Source: Bacilliculturomica massiliensis
Lineage (GTDB): Bacteria; Bacillota; Clostridia; Peptostreptococcales; Anaerovoracaceae
Direction of reading: 5' to 3'
Assembly: GCF_900605495.1 (NCBI RefSeq)
Contig: NZ_LR027603.1
Coordinates: 683,997-747,996 of the forward strand
Length of the DNA stretch: 64,000 nt
The notes under the pieces are model-generated. The model did no database searches and was not told where the DNA came from. It was given only the letters and a program-made list of their open reading frames with translations. The stretch's first letter is position 1. Each line of letters begins with the position of its first letter. A program made the translations under genes and the position numbers. Positions 45,318 to 54,114 of this stretch are shown one piece after another.

Positions 45318-46493
45318 ATGAAAAACATCAGACAGTATCTGACCTATGATGAAGCGATCTTTTCCGGGGAGGAGACGAAGAACATCGCCTCCCTCCTGAA
45401 AACATATGGGATGGAAGGAACGGAATTTTTTATGAACGAGGCCTGGCCGCGGACCCAGGATCTCTTTTCCGACGAGGAGGGAAAGCGTAAGTGGGTGGAG
45501 AAATTCTCCGCTCTCTGCGTGAAGCGCGTGCACTGTTCCTATTATGCGTATCCCACCCATTTCCTGACCAGAACCCATTTCAGCGAATTCGTGGAGCGCA
45601 TGGACGGCCTGCAGGGCATCGTCGATTATTACGGCGATCTGCGCGGCGTTCACATGTTTGAACGCTGGACCCAGGAGTATGAACTGGCCTGCGCTCTGGG
45701 CGCTCAGTGCTTCGTCTTCCACGTGATCGACTACGCGGCCATCGACGGCGCCTGGGACTTCCACATTACCCGGGAAGAGATCCTTCAGGCCATGGTGGGC
45801 CTGGTGCAGACGTTCCTTCTGTATCTGGAAGAGAAAAATCTGCTGACGGAGACCTCGCCGGTGATCGAGCTGGAGAACGCAGGCTGGGGACTGGAGTACG
45901 GCGTCCAGCGCTGCGAAGATTTTGCGGAGATCTTCGCGCAGATCAGCGATCCCAGAGGAAAGGTGCGCGTGGGATGGGACATCAACCATCTGCTGCACGC
46001 CATCGGCACGGACGGAAAGGGCGGCGCCTGTTTTATGCTGCAGGATTTCGAGATCACGCCGGAGATGGCGTCTATGGAAAAAGAGTACGGCTCCGATCCA
46101 AAGACCTTCGCCATGAAGTGGATCGGCCATAATCTGCTCCATCCCGCCGTCATTGGACGGACCAATTGCCTGCATCTGTCGGACTGTGAGCTCAAGGAAG
46201 TGGAGTATTTCAGGAACGGCCGTCTGATGGGCGAATACGGCGAGAAGATCGACGCGATCCAGGGCCGGGATGAGAAATCCGACTACGGCGTGGGCATCGT
46301 TCTGGGGATGTACGATTCTCACGTTCCAATGGGCCGCGGCGGCGTGATACTGGCGGAGGATATGAAGAAGCTCATCGCCCGTCTGGCAGAGGAAAATGAG
46401 GAATTCGTGCTGCTCCACGAGCTGAAGAACAGTAGGCCGCTGTTTCCGGAGCTGGAGAACCAGCTGGAGTTTCTGGGACTGAAGCGCGGCTGA
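45318..46493 (+). CDS. TIM-barrel sugar isomerase/epimerase-like protein
   Basis: Protein of 391 residues in the xylose isomerase-like TIM barrel superfamily (AP endonuclease 2 fold). Barrel strands and metal-site candidates appear in FHVIDYAAIDG, VIELENAGWGLEYG (Glu) , VGWDINHLLHAIG (Asp/His) and LHLSDCEL (His/Asp). An isomerase or epimerase step on a free or phosphorylated sugar is likely. It is longer than the usual 270-300 residues, with extra segments near 230-260. Ribosome binding site AAGGAG. Confidence 0.8.
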   Translation: MKNIRQYLTYDEAIFSGEETKNIASLLKTYGMEGTEFFMNEAWPRTQDLFSDEEGKRKWVEKFSALCVKRVHCSYYAYPTHFLTRTHFSEFVERMDGLQGIVDYYGDLRGVHMFERWTQEYELACALGAQCFVFHVIDYAAIDGAWDFHITREEILQAMVGLVQTFLLYLEEKNLLTETSPVIELENAGWGLEYGVQRCEDFAEIFAQISDPRGKVRVGWDINHLLHAIGTDGKGGACFMLQDFEITPEMASMEKEYGSDPKTFAMKWIGHNLLHPAVIGRTNCLHLSDCELKEVEYFRNGRLMGEYGEKIDAIQGRDEKSDYGVGIVLGMYDSHVPMGRGGVILAEDMKKLIARLAEENEEFVLLHELKNSRPLFPELENQLEFLGLKRG

Positions 46494-46543
46494 TCGACGC
46501 TTTTCAATACAGACCTGAGTTAACGAGTGAACGGAGGAAGCAA

Positions 46544-47278
46544 ATGAAATTCAGAGATATATTTCCGGTGGAGAAAGCAATTCTGGCCATGCTGCATCTG
46601 AAGGGGGATTCCCCGGAGGATATTCTTGAGAGAGCGAAGAGAGAGGCGGATCTGCTGTTTGAATGCGGCGTGGACGCCGTGATCGTGGAGGACTATTTCG
46701 GCGGCGAGGATGATGTGGTCCGGGTGCTTGAGTGGCTGCAGACCCAGCGGCCTCACTACTGTTACGGCGTCAACGTGCTGGACCAGTTTGCCAAAACTTA
46801 CGAGCTTGCTGAGAAGTACGGCGCAAAGTTCATGCAGGTGGATTCTGTGTGCGGCCATCTGGTCCCCGAGGAGGACGCGGAGTACGAGAAAGAGCTGAAG
46901 TCCTATCACGACAGAGGAACGGTCTTCATCATGGGCGGCGTGCGGTTCAAGCATAAGGATGTACTATCAGGGCGCAGTCTGGAGGAGGATCTGAAACTTG
47001 GAATGGAGCGCTGCGACGCTATCGTTGTGACGGGCGTGGGCACAGGCATCAACACGGAGATCGAAAAGATCCGTGAATTCCGGTCCATCATGGGAGATTT
47101 TCCGCTGATCGTGGGAGCGGGGCTGACGCCGGATACGGCGGAGGAACAGCTTTCTGTCGGAGACGGGGGCATCGTGGGATCCTGTCTGAAGGAAGGCGGA
47201 AAAGCGGAGAACGACGTGAGCAGAGAGAATACATTGAAGTTTATGGCGGCGGTAAACGCCCTGAGAAAGGAAAAATAG
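46544..47278 (+). CDS. BtpA/SgcQ-family protein
   Basis: Protein of 244 residues with the BtpA/SgcQ pattern: ILAMLHLKGDSPEDILERA at the start, GVDAVIVEDYFGG, and VVTGVGTGINTEIEKI then VGAGLTPDTAEEQL, a phosphate-binding TIM barrel end. Members are found in sugar catabolic operons (sgc type) and, by name only, in photosystem biogenesis. Substrate unknown. It sits 3 bases before the PfkB gene, so the two products probably act in sequence. Confidence 0.82.
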   Translation: MKFRDIFPVEKAILAMLHLKGDSPEDILERAKREADLLFECGVDAVIVEDYFGGEDDVVRVLEWLQTQRPHYCYGVNVLDQFAKTYELAEKYGAKFMQVDSVCGHLVPEEDAEYEKELKSYHDRGTVFIMGGVRFKHKDVLSGRSLEEDLKLGMERCDAIVVTGVGTGINTEIEKIREFRSIMGDFPLIVGAGLTPDTAEEQLSVGDGGIVGSCLKEGGKAENDVSRENTLKFMAAVNALRKEK

Positions 47279-47281
47279 GGG

Positions 47282-48205
47282 ATGGAATATTTAGTTGGCG
47301 GATACACCATGCTCAACGATATTGTTTTTGCCGACGGCAGTTCCATAACGAACCAGCTGGGCGGCTCGGTCTTTTCCGCCGCGGGCGTGAAGCTGTGGCG
47401 GGACAGCGTGGCCTACATCGGGGCCGCAGGGGAGGACTTCGACCGCCATTACGGACCATTTTTCGAGGCCAATGGGATACGGACTCAGGTGAAAAAGGAA
47501 TTTCCCCACACTCTTCACTACGTGATGAAGTACGAACCGGACGGAAGATGGAGTGAGACCTGCAAATACGGGGACGAATACGAGGAGTCCGCCATGTCCA
47601 AAAGCATGCTGACGCCGGAGATGTTCGCCGCCTTCTGCGGGGAGGATACCAGGGGCATCTATCTGGAAGCGTCGCTTTCCACTGAGATCGTGGATCATTT
47701 CAGCGAACTGAAGGCGCTGATGCCCAATGGCAAGCTCATGTGGGAGATCGCTACGGGGGATCTGACCGACCCGGCGCGCCGTGAACAGGTGCTTTCCCGC
47801 ATCGAACAGACGGATATTTATTCGATGAATTTCAACGAGTCCAGGAGCTTTTTCGGCGTCGAGACGGAGGAAGAAGCTCTGGAGGCGATACTGCGCCTGG
47901 AAAAGCCCTGCTTTTTCCGGGCGGGCACAAAAGGCGCCTATCAGATCCAGGACGGGACTGTGAGCTTTCTGCCCTCCGTGGGCGCGGAGGAAAGCGTGGA
48001 CGCCACAGGATGCGGCAACTGTTCCACGGCGGCGGCGCTCATCGGTTTTGCCGAAGGTCTCTCTCCGCTGGAGACACTGGCCATGGCCAACGTCTCGGCG
48101 GGGTACAACGCCAGACAGTACGGTCCCTGGCCGCTGGTCACGGAGGATGTGCGCCGGGAGGCGCGGGCGAAGATGGAACGATTGCTGGCGTCCGCCGGCA
48201 GATAG
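47282..48205 (+). CDS. PfkB-family carbohydrate kinase with GCGN in place of GAGD
   Basis: Kinase-fold protein of 307 residues. N-terminal lid and substrate region (GGYTMLNDIVFADGS, NQLGGSVFSAA) and C-terminal ATP/anion-hole motif DATGCGNCSTAAALIGF. In standard PfkB enzymes this reads D-x-x-G-A-G-D with the last Asp as catalytic base; here residue 246 is Asn. It may be a subfamily with changed chemistry or an inactive member. Placed after BtpA and the isomerase, it would phosphorylate a pathway sugar if active. Confidence 0.85.
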   Translation: MEYLVGGYTMLNDIVFADGSSITNQLGGSVFSAAGVKLWRDSVAYIGAAGEDFDRHYGPFFEANGIRTQVKKEFPHTLHYVMKYEPDGRWSETCKYGDEYEESAMSKSMLTPEMFAAFCGEDTRGIYLEASLSTEIVDHFSELKALMPNGKLMWEIATGDLTDPARREQVLSRIEQTDIYSMNFNESRSFFGVETEEEALEAILRLEKPCFFRAGTKGAYQIQDGTVSFLPSVGAEESVDATGCGNCSTAAALIGFAEGLSPLETLAMANVSAGYNARQYGPWPLVTEDVRREARAKMERLLASAGR

Positions 48206-48303
48206 ACCGCATTTTCCTTTTCAGGGAGGGGGAAAGAGTGTTACAATAAAGACAGTGCAAAACATTTTTTCATTGTCCACCGGGATAAGGGAGGCGGTTA
48301 TCA

Positions 48304-48954
48304 ATGGACGGCAAAAACGGAGAACAGCGGGCCAGCTGCATCAGCTGCGGCGTATACAACTGCGACAGCGGAGACAAGACGTTTCCGCCCTTCTGTCTGA
48401 CCAACGAGGAAAACAGACCGATCATAGAGGAGACCATACGGATCTACGAGACAGACGAACAGACAGGCCGTGTGGCCAGAGCGTCCGCGGAGGTGGAAGG
48501 CGAGCATTACTGTCAGGCTACCAGAGTGGAGGAGATCCTCTACTTTGCGGAGAAGATCGGGGCGAAAAAGATCGGAATCGCCACCTGCGTGGGGCTGATC
48601 GAGGAGAGCAAACTGTTTGCGAAGATCCTGCGGGCCAAGGGCTTTCAGCCTTTCGGCGTGGCATGCAAGGTGGGAGGCGTGGACAAAAACGTCATCGGAA
48701 TACCCGATGAGAAGAAGGTGGACCGGGGCGGCTACGAGCCCATCTGCAATCCTGTGGCCCAGGCCAAGCTGCTGAATAAAGAGGGAACAGACCTGAACGT
48801 CATCGTGGGGCTGTGCGTGGGGCACGATTCTCTGTTCATCAAGTATTCCGACGCATTGGTCACGACCCTTGTCACAAAAGACAGGGTGCTGGGTCACAAC
48901 CCTGTAGCGGCCCTCTACACGCTGGGTTCTTATTATAAAAAAATACTGAGATAG
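48304..48954 (+). CDS. DUF1847 Cys-rich protein
   Basis: Protein of 216 residues with GGGAGG upstream. N-terminal Cys cluster CISCGVYNC and PPFCLT, then KIGIATCVGLIEESKLFAKI and VGLCVGHDSLF, matching the DUF1847 family of presumed metal-binding proteins common in anaerobes. Function unknown. It is 98 bases after the kinase gene and may have its own promoter (TACAAT at 48242), and is followed by a terminator. Confidence 0.85.
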   Translation: MDGKNGEQRASCISCGVYNCDSGDKTFPPFCLTNEENRPIIEETIRIYETDEQTGRVARASAEVEGEHYCQATRVEEILYFAEKIGAKKIGIATCVGLIEESKLFAKILRAKGFQPFGVACKVGGVDKNVIGIPDEKKVDRGGYEPICNPVAQAKLLNKEGTDLNVIVGLCVGHDSLFIKYSDALVTTLVTKDRVLGHNPVAALYTLGSYYKKILR

Positions 48955-48972
48955 CGCGAAGGCAAGAAGAAA

Positions 48973-49009
48973 GAGACAGCCGGCGGATGACGCCGGCCGT
49001 CTCTTTTTT
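48973..49009 (+). terminator. Terminator of the carbohydrate island
   Basis: GAGACAGCCGGCG and CGCCGGCCGTCTC pair around GATGA (one mismatch) and are followed by TTTTTT. Confidence 0.88.
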
Positions 49010-49238
49010 GCTGCTTTTTATTCAAAACGCTGATCGTTCGTTCCGTCTCTCTCTTGATATAGCGGCGTGTTCACAGGGCCTTAGGCCGAATCCGCCGCCG
49101 GTCTGCTTCTCGCGGACAGAACTCCATAGACCGGCGCGATCCCTGTGAGCCCCGCCCGGTCCGCTCCGATTCTGCAGCGCCGACGCAAAGGGCGGTCTGC
49201 GCCATGTTTTTCCCTTTTTTTCGCCGCACTATGCAAAG
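49010..49238. other. Gene-free spacer upstream of the adhesin 2 promoter
   Basis: No gene, hairpin or repeat that I can support. The following 49239-49560 stretch holds the operator, promoter and leader of the adhesin 2 operon. Confidence 0.5.
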
Positions 49239-49300
49239 TACGTGTATTCAGCTACCAAGTACGTGCAGCGTGAACTTTTTTTTGAAATATGCGCTACAAT
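49239..49300 (+). promoter_or_regulatory. LytTR-type operator and promoter of the adhesin 2 operon
   Basis: Direct repeats TACGTGT (49239) and TACGTGC (49260) are 21 bases apart. The TACAAT box at 49295-49300 starts 28 bases after the second repeat, exactly as at the adhesin 1 promoter. Between the repeats TTCAGCTACCAAG is shared base for base, and GCGCTACAATACAGGCAGAA differs from the other promoter at only a few positions. No good -35 box, suggesting activator dependence. Confidence 0.82.
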
Positions 49301-49375
49301 ACAGGCAGAACCTTTCTTTCAGTTTAACGAAATCTATACTCTGGGTCAAACGGCGGAACCGGCGCTTTTATATTT

Positions 49376-49401
49376 AAAAAAGGAGCCTTTTTCAAGGCTC
49401 C
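49376..49401 (-). terminator. Terminator-shaped hairpin in the adhesin 2 leader, reading against the adhesin
   Basis: A run of A residues precedes GGAGCCTT/AAGGCTCC around TTTC. On the minus strand this is a hairpin followed by TTTTTT. It matches the hairpin at 21717-21741 in position and orientation relative to the operon. Confidence 0.65.
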
Positions 49402-49560
49402 ACTGGGGGAATGACGTTCTGATAATAAGTATACCTTTCGTCAAACAGGAGGTGCGGGACGGAAAAGGCGGCGGAAACACGGCCCAGGACAGGCCCCGCG
49501 TCCCTTTCACGGAACGCCCCACAAGTTCGGAATGGTCCGGAACGCCAGGGAGGTGGTGCG

Positions 49561-49797
49561 ATGGAACGGATCGACATGCGCACGATCTACAGGGGACAGC
49601 CGGAATACGCGCTGTTTCCGGAGCCGAAACCCGGGGAGAGCGTATGGCCCCATCAGGGCTGCCCCTGCTGGAGGGAGCGGCGGTACACGCTGCCGGCCGA
49701 CCCCGATCATGAGTGCTGGTACTGCAGATACGCGGACTTCCATCTGAACCAGGACAAGGCACTGGAAGTGGGCATCTGCCAGTACCCCAAAAAGTGA
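49561..49797 (+). CDS. Small Cys/Trp-rich protein, companion of adhesin 2
   Basis: Protein of 78 residues with GGGAGGTGG just upstream. Paralogue of the small protein at 21.3-21.6 kb, with KPGESVWPHQGCPCW, ERRYTLPADPDHECWYCRYA and KALEVGICQYPKK conserved. Five cysteines, two Trp-flanked pairs (CPC and CWYC), no signal peptide, no hydrophobic segment. It ends 37 bases before adhesin 2. Function unknown; the conserved genomic place argues for a role tied to these surface proteins. Confidence 0.82.
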   Translation: MERIDMRTIYRGQPEYALFPEPKPGESVWPHQGCPCWRERRYTLPADPDHECWYCRYADFHLNQDKALEVGICQYPKK

Positions 49798-49834
49798 AGC
49801 GACACGGTATTTTTATCAAGGGAGGAAAATGCGA

Positions 49835-52800
49835 ATGGAACAAATGATGAAGAAACTGAGCCATGTTCTCCGGCTCCACGGACGGCCGCGTCAGGCGGCC
49901 AGCCGGCCCGCCCGCCGGGTTCTGGCGTCGCCTGTTCCGGCGCGGGCGGCAGACGGCCCGGGGCTGACGGTGGTAAAGCCATGGGAATCGGGGACGATAA
50001 CGGAACCAGGGGGCATCTACGCCAACGGCATGGCCATCACACTGGAGGGAAAGGGGAACGGAACTGTCATAAAAGACGGGAGCGGAAATGAACTATCCTT
50101 GAGCGGCCTTTCCAGCTCCACAGATGGCGGTTATGACCTCTCCCAATACATCATCTACGGCGGATGTCAGAACAGCACGTGCACATCCGCCAGCGTCACC
50201 ATGACAGGAGGGAAGGTATACGGCATCTGCGGCGGAGGAGGCGGGTCCAGCGCCACGGTCACGGGCAATACCTTCGTCGCCGTCTCCGGCAATGCCGCCG
50301 TCGGCAAGACAGGCGGCTTAAGAAACGACGCCAGAGGCATCGCCGGCGGCGGCATGGGACCGGTAGGCGGATCGGCTGCCGTCCAGATTTCCGGCGATGC
50401 CGATATATGGGGCTACGTCTATGGCGGCGGCAAAGATTATTATGGGACGGTGGGGAACGGCTCCAGCGTAACCATCAGCGGAGGCGCCATAGACAGCGGC
50501 GACGTCTGCGGCGGCGGCATGGGAAAAGTCACCGGGAATACCGTAGTGGTCATCACAGGAGGCGACATTAAAAGCGACGTCTACGGCGGCGGCAGCGGCG
50601 GGGCCACGGGGGGGTCCAGCGTCTCCGTCAGCGGCAGCGCCAAGGTGGCGGGACCCGGGTACAGCGGCGTGGTCCTGAATGTGAACAGTCGTACCGGGGG
50701 CGTGGACAAGTTTACCGTCAGCAATTTGGGCGCTGACGCACTCATCAAAATCAAGCTGAATTACGGCTACGACCCCTTTACGGACGGCGAACGCCCCACC
50801 GCCGTGGCCGTCACAGGGGCAAGGGAGGAGGATTTTACCAAGTTCTCCCTGTCGGGCAGCGGCGCCCAGTATCTGGAGCCGTACTACCATACGGACAGCG
50901 GTGAGGGGCAGATCCGAATCCGCTACGTGATGCCCACAGTGGAGGACGCCGCTGTCTACGCCAACGGCGCGGCCCTCCTCATCGACGGGACAGACAGCGC
51001 ACAGACCACCGCCTACATGGACCTCGACCGGGACGGGGTGCTGGACCAGAGGGAGAAAGAACATACCAGCCTTGCCATGGTGAATTTTGACAAGAAAATA
51101 GCCAATGCACCGATGGACGGCACCGATCTGTCCAATTGGAACGTTTACGGCGGCAGCAAGGACGCCGACGTGGCCGCGGACACCCAGATCACCATGACCG
51201 GCGGCAAGGTGAAGTTTCTCACCGGCGGCGGCAGGGCGGCGACAACGGACGCCGGCGTTAAGGGAAATACATCAGTCACCGTCCGGGGCGGTATCGTGGG
51301 CTCGGATATTTACGGGGGCGGCAATACCAGCGGCGGCGGGCTGGCCGCTAATGTGGACGGCAGCACATCGGTCACCGTGGAGGGAACCGTCATGGGCAGC
51401 GTCTACGGCATCGGCAGCAGCACGGTGGGCGGCACGAAGACCGTCGCGGTGGGCGGCAGTGCAAAAATCGGCGGCCAATCCGGCTCTGGCGTGGTGATCA
51501 ACGGCGGTACGGGAACGCCCGTTGTCAACGGCGTGGACAGTTTCAAGATCGATCCCAGCCTGACGACCGCCGCCGGCGTGTACGTTAAACTGCCCGCCGG
51601 CTGTACCGACGGCGTCATCGCCACCGGCGCGGTTCAGACCGACCTGGCCCAGATCAGGCTCACCGGCCCCGGATCAGCGGGAAAGGAAGCGGTACTGGAC
51701 GGTACGGACGTCAAGGTCGCTGCAGCGTCGGCAGCTCCCGCGCCCACGGTAACGGGCGTCAATATTTACGCCAACGGCGTGCCCATCAAGATCGTGGCAG
51801 GTTCTACAGATGGCAATACCAACATTCTCTATGACAAGGACGGCAACGGCAGGATCGAGGATAACGAATATCTGAAGATCGGCGATGACGAACCCGGCGC
51901 CGCGGGCTACAACCTCTTTAATTACATCGTCTACGGCGGCAGCAATAACACCCCCATAACCGCCGAGCCCAAAATCAACATGACCGGCGGCAAGGTGTCC
52001 ATTATCTTTGGCGGCGGCAGCGGCAACGACGGCGACGTCACGGGCGACCCCTCCGTCATCCTCAGCGGCGGCACGGTGGAGGCGATCTATGGCGGCGGCT
52101 ACGAGGGTGCAAGTTCGGGTAATACCTCTGTCCTCATCTCCGGCGGCGAGGTGACAATAATCGGTGTCTACGGCGGCGGCTACGGCGGAGACAGTACGGT
52201 CTCCAGCTCTTCCGTCACTGTGAGCGGCGGTACGGTGTTTTCTGTTTATGGTGGCGGCAGCACCGGCAGCAATGTTACAGGCAATGTGGCGGTCGCCGTC
52301 AGCGGCGGCAAGGTGACAGGCGACGTCTACGGCGGCGGTACCAGCGGCACTGTGGACGGCACGAAGACCGTCACGGTGGGCGGCAGTGCAAAAATCGGCG
52401 GCCAATCCGGCTCTGGCGTGGTGATCAACGGCGGTACGGGAACGCCCGTTGTCAACGGCGTGGACAGTTTCAAGATCGATCCCAGCCTGACGACCACTGC
52501 CAGCGTGTACGTTAAACTGCCCGCCGGCTGCGGCGACGGCGTCATCGCCACCGGCGCGGTACAGACCGACCTGGCCCAGATCAGGCTCGTCGGCGCCGGG
52601 GCGGCGGGAAAGGCGGCGGCCTTTGAAAACAATACCATCATTGTAAAGACGGCTTCCACGCCGCCCGCCGGCGGCTATACCATCACCTTTAACGCCAACG
52701 GAGGTACGGTGACGCCCGCCAGCAGCGCCACCGGTACGGACGGCAGGCTGTCCAGCCTGCCCACGCCTGCCCGGAGCGGCAAATACAGCTTTGCAGGCTG

Positions 52801-53944
52801 GTATACCCGGGCCGCCGGCGGCGATCCGGTAACGACGAACACCGTCTTTGCCGGAGATACTGTGATCTACGCCCATTGGACCTATACGGGCGGCGGAGGC
52901 GGCGGTTCCGGCTCCGGCGGCTCCAGCACGACCACCAGCACTGTCAAAAATCCGGACGGTTCCACCACGACCACGGTCACGGACAAGGTCACCGGCGCCG
53001 TCACCGAGACCACTAAGGCCAAGGACGGCACGCAGACCGTGGTGGAGACGAAAAAAGACGGCTCCAAGAAGGAGACCGTCACCGCTCCTGACGGTACAAA
53101 GACCGAGACGGCCACCACTGCCAAGGGGGATATGACTTATACCCAGCAGCGGCCTGACGGCACAAGGATCAGCGCCGATAGCCCCAGTAGCGGCGGAGCC
53201 GCAGCAAGGGTGGACCTGCCCGGCAATGGGACTGAGCAGGTGACAGTCTCCTTCCCGGTGCTCGCCGGCACGGTGGTCCTGCGCGTCCTTCCCGACGGCA
53301 CGGAGGAGCCGGTTGCTTATTCACTGGTGGAGGATGGAACCGTTTATGTCCGGCTGGAGGGCGACGCCGAACTGCGGGTGGAGACTCGCGGGGGTCTCTT
53401 TGACGACATGTCCGGTCATTGGGCGGAGGAATACGCGGACTTCACCGGCGCACGGGAGCTGTTCCACGGCACCGCGCCCCGCACCTTCGCGCCGGAACTG
53501 CCCATGACCCGGGCCATGCTGACAACCGTGCTCTGCCACATGGATGGGGATCCCGACGCGGGAGCGGCTCCGTTCCGCGACGTGGAGACCGGAGCATGGT
53601 ACGCAGAAGGCGCGGCCTGGGCCGCGGAAAAAGGCGTTGCCGCCGGTACCGGCGGCGGGCTGTTCGAGGGGGACCGCAGCATTACCCGACAGGAGCTGGC
53701 GGTCATGCTCTGGAACTATGCCAGATCTGAGGGCTTGGACGTTTCCGTTGGGGAGGATACCAATATACTTTCCTACGCCGACGTCGACAGAGCAGAAGAA
53801 TGGGCGATCCCGGCGCTGCAGTGGGCCTGCGGAGCGGGCGTCATGCGGGGCGGTCCGGACGGGACTCTGGACCCCGCAGGCATGGCCACCCGGGCGCAGG
53901 CGGCGGCCATGCTGAAACAGTTTGTTGCTGCGGCGGTGAAATAA
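49835..53944 (+). CDS. SLH-anchored beta-strand-repeat surface protein (adhesin 2), signal-peptide core missing
   Basis: Large protein of 1369 residues, starting at 49835, 9 bases after GGGAGG; ATG at 49829 is too close. Three glycine-rich YGGG-repeat blocks (about 90-290, 430-520, 700-850) are each introduced by a segment like VYANGAALLIDG. Then come a Listeria-Bacteroides-type repeat (FNANGGTVTP), a Thr-rich stalk and three SLH domains at the C-terminus, closely matching adhesin 1. Compared with adhesin 1 the N-terminus lacks about 11 residues: RRVLASPVPARAA replaces the Leu/Ala-rich core before the AxA site. As written it has no usable hydrophobic signal sequence, so export is doubtful. 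Two blocks of 231 bp are near-identical (51431 and 52358). Confidence 0.87.
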   Translation: MEQMMKKLSHVLRLHGRPRQAASRPARRVLASPVPARAADGPGLTVVKPWESGTITEPGGIYANGMAITLEGKGNGTVIKDGSGNELSLSGLSSSTDGGYDLSQYIIYGGCQNSTCTSASVTMTGGKVYGICGGGGGSSATVTGNTFVAVSGNAAVGKTGGLRNDARGIAGGGMGPVGGSAAVQISGDADIWGYVYGGGKDYYGTVGNGSSVTISGGAIDSGDVCGGGMGKVTGNTVVVITGGDIKSDVYGGGSGGATGGSSVSVSGSAKVAGPGYSGVVLNVNSRTGGVDKFTVSNLGADALIKIKLNYGYDPFTDGERPTAVAVTGAREEDFTKFSLSGSGAQYLEPYYHTDSGEGQIRIRYVMPTVEDAAVYANGAALLIDGTDSAQTTAYMDLDRDGVLDQREKEHTSLAMVNFDKKIANAPMDGTDLSNWNVYGGSKDADVAADTQITMTGGKVKFLTGGGRAATTDAGVKGNTSVTVRGGIVGSDIYGGGNTSGGGLAANVDGSTSVTVEGTVMGSVYGIGSSTVGGTKTVAVGGSAKIGGQSGSGVVINGGTGTPVVNGVDSFKIDPSLTTAAGVYVKLPAGCTDGVIATGAVQTDLAQIRLTGPGSAGKEAVLDGTDVKVAAASAAPAPTVTGVNIYANGVPIKIVAGSTDGNTNILYDKDGNGRIEDNEYLKIGDDEPGAAGYNLFNYIVYGGSNNTPITAEPKINMTGGKVSIIFGGGSGNDGDVTGDPSVILSGGTVEAIYGGGYEGASSGNTSVLISGGEVTIIGVYGGGYGGDSTVSSSSVTVSGGTVFSVYGGGSTGSNVTGNVAVAVSGGKVTGDVYGGGTSGTVDGTKTVTVGGSAKIGGQSGSGVVINGGTGTPVVNGVDSFKIDPSLTTTASVYVKLPAGCGDGVIATGAVQTDLAQIRLVGAGAAGKAAAFENNTIIVKTASTPPAGGYTITFNANGGTVTPASSATGTDGRLSSLPTPARSGKYSFAGWYTRAAGGDPVTTNTVFAGDTVIYAHWTYTGGGGGGSGSGGSSTTTSTVKNPDGSTTTTVTDKVTGAVTETTKAKDGTQTVVETKKDGSKKETVTAPDGTKTETATTAKGDMTYTQQRPDGTRISADSPSSGGAAARVDLPGNGTEQVTVSFPVLAGTVVLRVLPDGTEEPVAYSLVEDGTVYVRLEGDAELRVETRGGLFDDMSGHWAEEYADFTGARELFHGTAPRTFAPELPMTRAMLTTVLCHMDGDPDAGAAPFRDVETGAWYAEGAAWAAEKGVAAGTGGGLFEGDRSITRQELAVMLWNYARSEGLDVSVGEDTNILSYADVDRAEEWAIPALQWACGAGVMRGGPDGTLDPAGMATRAQAAAMLKQFVAAAVK
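51431..51661 (+). repeat. 231-bp direct repeat, copy A, within adhesin 2
   Basis: Nearly identical to 52358-52588, offset 927 bases (309 codons, in frame). It begins GGCACGAAGACCGTC and ends near GACCTGGCCCAGATCAGGCTC-type sequence. Encodes the cap after each glycine-rich block, with VGGSAKIGGQSGSGVVINGG. Confidence 0.9.
52358..52588 (+). repeat. 231-bp direct repeat, copy B, within adhesin 2
   Basis: Second copy of the block at 51431-51661, with only a handful of base differences (for example GCCGCCGGC versus ACTGCCAGC, and TGTACC versus TGCGGC). Recombination between the copies would delete 309 residues without a frameshift. Confidence 0.9.
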
Positions 53945-54012
53945 AGCGGTATCGGCAAGTCTGAATATAAACAACTTTATTGGCAGTCCCGCAAGGTAAA
54001 TCTGACAGTACA

Positions 54013-54046
54013 AGAGGCTTCATCCTAATTGGGATGAAGCCTCTTT
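54013..54046. terminator. Bidirectional terminator between adhesin 2 and the AraC gene
   Basis: AAGAGGCTTCATCC and GGGATGAAGCCTCTT pair around TAATT, with TTT on the plus side and the mirrored run on the minus side. It separates two convergent genes. Confidence 0.85.
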
Positions 54047-54114
54047 ACTACGTCAGGACAGTCGGGGGACATTGACGCCTGCGGCGTGGACAGCAGTACG
54101 GAATCGTCGCTATT

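Noticed and set aside
49242-49712. Open frame of 156 codons over the adhesin 2 promoter and leader
   Set aside because: It starts inside the operator, runs out of frame through the small Cys-rich gene and has no ribosome binding site.
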